From CAIXTV01 sp037144095 (GTDB taxonomy: Bacteria; Bacteroidota; Bacteroidia; Bacteroidales; CAIXTV01): DNA of 10,106 nucleotides. The DNA lies in the NCBI GenBank assembly GCA_037144095.1, contig JBAWXL010000173.1, positions 1-10,106 on the forward strand. Reading direction: 5' to 3'. The stretch's first letter is position 1. Each line of letters opens with the position of its first letter. The translations under genes were made by a program, and so were the position numbers. The notes below the pieces were generated by a model. It was given only the letters and a program-made list of their open reading frames with translations, ran no database searches and was not told the origin of the DNA. Positions 7,445 through 10,106 of the stretch are shown here, piece by piece.

Positions 7445-9446
7445 GAAAACAAAAACACTTTTCAGTATTATGCTTCTGAGTATTTTTTTTATTACTACAA
7501 AAGCAAGTGTCACAATTTTACCCAATGATCCAAATATCCAATATATTGGGCGTTTCGATAAAACAGTGCCTACCTCACCAAAAATGTCATGGACGGGCTC
7601 TCAAATTGTTGCTAAATTTCAAGGGACTTCTATTAAATTGATTATGAATAGTTTGGCAACGACATATTTTAATGTGTCAATTGATAATGTCAATTCACTA
7701 CTGACAGCTACAAGTGGAAATAATACCTATACTTTGTGTTCGGGGTTGAAAGATACAATTCACACAGTAGCAGTATTTAAACGTGAATCACCTTGGCAAG
7801 GTCACAATTTTAATGGATTCGTTCTGGATGATGGTAAAACACTTGTTGCACCTCCTGATCGAAAAATAAGAAGAATTGAATTTTACGGTGATTCTCAAAC
7901 CCAAGGTGCACAGGTTGAAGTTCCTAACTTTGGTGCTGATCTGGGTCCAATGATTTATGACAACGCTTACTATTCGTTTGCAGGGATAACAGCAAGAGGA
8001 CTTCGCGCCGAATACACATGTATTGCTAGAAGTGGGGCAACATTAACTCCAATTTCAGGCAAAGTGAATATTCCCGATACTTATGACAGAACTGGAAATG
8101 ATGCAACTTATTCATTGTGGGATTTCAGTTCGTGGCAAGCAGATGTAGTATGTGTAAATTTAGGCTATAATGATAGTCCGTTTCCTTCTGATTTTGTAAC
8201 AAGATATGTAACTTTTGTAAATAAAATCAGAACAAATTATCCCAATGCACACATATTTTTGTTAGCTGGTCCAATGACCCCATCAACAACATTAACAAAT
8301 TCAATTCAGAGTGTTGTTAATACTTTGAATTCAAGTGGAGATAGTAAAGTTTATTATTACAAGTTTGTTAGAAGTCTTATTCATGATGGTCATCCTCGTA
8401 TTGCAGATCAATTGGCATGTGCTAAAGAGCTTGTAACGAAGATAAATACAGTAATTTGGGGACAGGCTGATGTTGATACTTCGGTTAACGATGTTTATAT
8501 AAATCAAATCCCTGCAATGTTGGTCGTTTCTGCTACTCAACAACTAACAGCTACCGTGTCACCATTTTATGCAACCGATCAAAATGTATCTTGGTCTTCG
8601 TCAGATAATAATATTGCCACCGTTGATGCTACAGGATTAGTTACTGGTATAGCAGCTGGAACTGCCACAATCACAGTAACAACACACGATGGTCACAAAT
8701 CAGCAAGTTATAATGTAACAGTTTCTAACCCTGTGACAGGAAATCTAATTGTAAACCCTGGTTTTGAAAGGGGAATATCCTCAGGATGGACTTCCGATTG
8801 GGGAAACTCATCACTCAACACTACATCAGTTAATAGTGGTACATCTTCATTACAGATTGGACCTAATGCTGGAGGGAGGGCTCAACTTTTATTGACTGGC
8901 TTCATTCCTGGAAATACATATACTTTATCTGCTTGGTGTAGAATATTATCAGGAGCATCAGTAGCTACTTTTAATGCACAATGTATTGATAATGATAGAG
9001 TCAGTAAGTATTTTGGCTCATCAAATATCACATCCACTACAGTCTTTGAGCAAAAAAAAGTAACATTTGTAATTCCAGCAAAGACAATTGCAATTAATGT
9101 TTATGTTTATCAGTCATCGTCATCATCCTATGTGTTGTTGGATGATTTTGAATTTATTGCAGGAAATCAACCTTCGGCGGTTAATTCTCCGAATGTCAAT
9201 TCTGAATTTATTAAGTGTTATCCAAATCCGATGACAGGAAATTTACTGAACATTTGTTCAAAAAATATTAGTGCTAACAAAACGCTTTCTATCATTGAGT
9301 TAACAGGTAGAGAGTTATACGTTATGAAACTTCAAGATGTGGAAAATCAAACTGTGAATTTGAAGAGCCTTAATTTAAAAGGCACTTATATCGTAAAAAT
9401 TCAAAATAACACGAATAACTATTCGCAGCTGCTCGTAGTCTTATGA
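7443..9446 (+). CDS. multidomain secreted CE2-like SGNH esterase with Big_2, CBM-like and T9SS domains
   Basis: The protein has 667 residues. After a signal peptide (1-21) comes a jelly-roll-like N-terminal domain (about 30-140: YIGRFDK, PKMSWTGSQIVAKFQGTSIKL), as in carbohydrate esterase family 2. The SGNH hydrolase domain (about 142-340) has block I FYGDSQTQG with nucleophile Ser151, RSG with Gly198, block III NLGYND (239-244; usually GTND, so Tyr replaces Thr) and DGHP with Asp315/His317. Residues about 345-428 form a bacterial Ig-like Big_2 domain (VSWSSSDNNIATVDATGLVTG). Residues about 433-573 look like a CBM4/CBM_4_9-type sandwich (LIVNPGFERGISSGW, GNTYTLSAWCR, VLLDDFEF). The tail from about 588 (FIKCYPNP ... 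LKGTYIVKIQ) is a T9SS sorting domain. It probably removes acetyl groups from an insoluble or large polysaccharide outside the cell. A 101-base gap separates it from gene 6, so it may have its own promoter. Confidence 0.82.
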   Translation: MKTKTLFSIMLLSIFFITTKASVTILPNDPNIQYIGRFDKTVPTSPKMSWTGSQIVAKFQGTSIKLIMNSLATTYFNVSIDNVNSLLTATSGNNTYTLCSGLKDTIHTVAVFKRESPWQGHNFNGFVLDDGKTLVAPPDRKIRRIEFYGDSQTQGAQVEVPNFGADLGPMIYDNAYYSFAGITARGLRAEYTCIARSGATLTPISGKVNIPDTYDRTGNDATYSLWDFSSWQADVVCVNLGYNDSPFPSDFVTRYVTFVNKIRTNYPNAHIFLLAGPMTPSTTLTNSIQSVVNTLNSSGDSKVYYYKFVRSLIHDGHPRIADQLACAKELVTKINTVIWGQADVDTSVNDVYINQIPAMLVVSATQQLTATVSPFYATDQNVSWSSSDNNIATVDATGLVTGIAAGTATITVTTHDGHKSASYNVTVSNPVTGNLIVNPGFERGISSGWTSDWGNSSLNTTSVNSGTSSLQIGPNAGGRAQLLLTGFIPGNTYTLSAWCRILSGASVATFNAQCIDNDRVSKYFGSSNITSTTVFEQKKVTFVIPAKTIAINVYVYQSSSSSYVLLDDFEFIAGNQPSAVNSPNVNSEFIKCYPNPMTGNLLNICSKNISANKTLSIIELTGRELYVMKLQDVENQTVNLKSLNLKGTYIVKIQNNTNNYSQLLVVL

Positions 9447-9464
9447 TAGTTAATAAATCAATAC

Positions 9465-9505
9465 AATAAAATCAGTTTATTTACCATTTTTTTTATTGTT
9501 TTTGT
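9465..9505 (+). terminator. possible weak transcription terminator after the CE2-like gene
   Basis: Nineteen bases after the gene 7 stop, AATAAA (9465-9470) pairs perfectly with TTTATT (9476-9481) across a 5-base loop. Alternatively, CAATAAAA (9464-9471) pairs with TTTTATTG (9491-9498) across a longer loop. An 8-T run and then a 5-T run follow (to about 9503). The stem has almost no G/C, so it is weak as an intrinsic terminator, but the position and the T-tracts fit the end of a transcript. Confidence 0.35.
9466..9487 (+). repeat. near-repeat, copy 2 (just downstream of the CE2-like gene)
   Basis: ATAAAATCA followed by GTTTATTTACCAT, 20 of 22 aligned positions shared with 7424-7444. Here the final CAT is followed by T rather than G, so there is no start codon. 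It overlaps the possible terminator. A shorter echo, ATAAAAT + ATTAT + ACG, stands directly before the GH2 start codon (9625-9639). Confidence 0.55.
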
Positions 9506-9639
9506 CTTAGAATATTACAGTCAATATCCAAGAATTGTTTCAGCGATTAATGAAGCATAACGATTTTCTATTAGTGATTTTCCATAAGAAATTGAAGCCG
9601 ACATTGACGATTCATACTAATCGAATAAAATATTATACG

Positions 9640-10106
9640 ATGAAAATTTGGTCTAGAAAAGTATTATTCCTACTCTTGCTGTCTATTCCATCACTTATTT
9701 TCAGCCAAACAAATGCATCATATTTTCCACTAATTCAAAATATTGGAGGCAGAACAACTCAATCGTTGAACGGAAAATGGAATCGATTGATTGACCCATT
9801 AGAATCAGGATATTTTGATTACCGTAAAAAACCAAATCCTAACGGTTTTTTCAAAAATAAAACAGTCGATAATTGGATAGAATTCAAAGAATATGGTTTT
9901 GAAAATGCTCCTTATTTGAATGTTCCGGGGGACTGGAATACACAGGAAGCCAAACTGTATTATTATGAAGGTACGGTTTGGTACAAGAAAAGTTTTTCTT
10001 ACACCGGAAAATCGGCACGCCAGTTTCTGTATTTTGGTGCTGTGAATTATGATGCAAAAGTGTACGTGAACGGCGAAAAAGTAGGCGAACACGAAGGCGG
10101 TTATAC
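9640..10106 (+). CDS. GH2 glycoside hydrolase (beta-galactosidase/beta-glucuronidase type), N-terminal part, 3'-truncated
   Basis: The ATG at 9640 opens a frame that runs uninterrupted to the window end (155 complete codons). A signal peptide spans residues 1-22 (KIWSRK, hydrophobic run, cut after IFS before Gln). The sequence then matches the sugar-binding N-terminal domain of GH2 enzymes from Bacteroidota. It has SLNGKWNRLIDPLESGYFDY at 42-61, YLNVPGDWNTQ and LYYYEGTVWYKKSF in the middle, and YFGAVNYDAKVYVNGEKVGEHEGGYT at the end. The two catalytic Glu residues and the TIM barrel lie outside the window. GH2 members release terminal beta-linked galactose, glucuronic acid, mannose or other sugars, and the visible part does not decide which. 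A periplasmic, exo-acting role on oligosaccharides is likely. A 193-base gap with a possible terminator separates it from gene 7, so it may start a new transcript. Confidence 0.9.
   Translation, partial: MKIWSRKVLFLLLLSIPSLIFSQTNASYFPLIQNIGGRTTQSLNGKWNRLIDPLESGYFDYRKKPNPNGFFKNKTVDNWIEFKEYGFENAPYLNVPGDWNTQEAKLYYYEGTVWYKKSFSYTGKSARQFLYFGAVNYDAKVYVNGEKVGEHEGGY

Noticed and set aside
9805..10092. Minus-strand open frame near the window end
   Set aside because: It lies entirely opposite the GH2 coding sequence, which has strong family motifs, and it shows no recognisable domain.
1..10106. CRISPR array, tRNA, rRNA, insertion sequence or phage genes
   Set aside because: No regularly spaced repeats, tRNA-like folds, transposase motifs or terminal inverted repeats were seen; nearly all the window is coding for exported carbohydrate-related proteins.

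Overview
The window is AT-rich DNA from a member of the Bacteroidota. Two proteins end in type IX secretion system (T9SS) C-terminal sorting domains with the YPNP motif. Almost every intact gene begins with a signal peptide, often cleaved just before Gln. Shine-Dalgarno sequences are weak or absent and starts are preceded by A/T-rich leaders. Gene content is that of a carbohydrate-degradation cluster (a PUL or a PUL flank), but no SusC/SusD pair, sulfatase or regulator is visible here. The T9SS domains argue for an environmental or non-Bacteroides lineage rather than a classical gut Bacteroides; this is inference.

Layout: all eight genes are on the + strand. (1) 1-1572, 5'-truncated GH49-like (clan GH-N) beta-helix glycosidase with a T9SS tail. 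(2) 1606-2985 and (3) 3021-4331, two large secreted beta-propeller proteins of unassigned activity. (4) 4336-5049, a small secreted CBM9-like protein. (5) 5072-5905, an SMP-30/gluconolactonase-like six-bladed propeller. (6) 5917-7341, a SASA-type ('sialate') O-acetylesterase. (7) 7443-9446, a multidomain CE2-like SGNH esterase with a Big_2 domain, a carbohydrate-binding-like domain and a T9SS tail. (8) 9640-window end, the N-terminal part of a GH2 glycosidase.

Genes 1-6 are packed with gaps of 4 to 35 bases and look like one transcript. The 101-base gap before gene 7 and the 193-base gap before gene 8 are the only likely places for transcription breaks. The second gap holds an A/T hairpin followed by T-runs.

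How they may work together (inference): the GH49-like enzyme and the CE2-like esterase would act outside the cell or at its surface through T9SS. The two propellers, the CBM9-like protein, the SASA esterase and the GH2 enzyme would act in the envelope or periplasm on released oligosaccharides. Two unrelated deacetylase families imply an acetylated substrate. The exact polysaccharide cannot be read from the sequence. The least characterised parts are the two tandem propellers and the standalone CBM9-like protein. A near-repeat flanking gene 7, partly echoed before gene 8, is the most unexpected non-coding signal.
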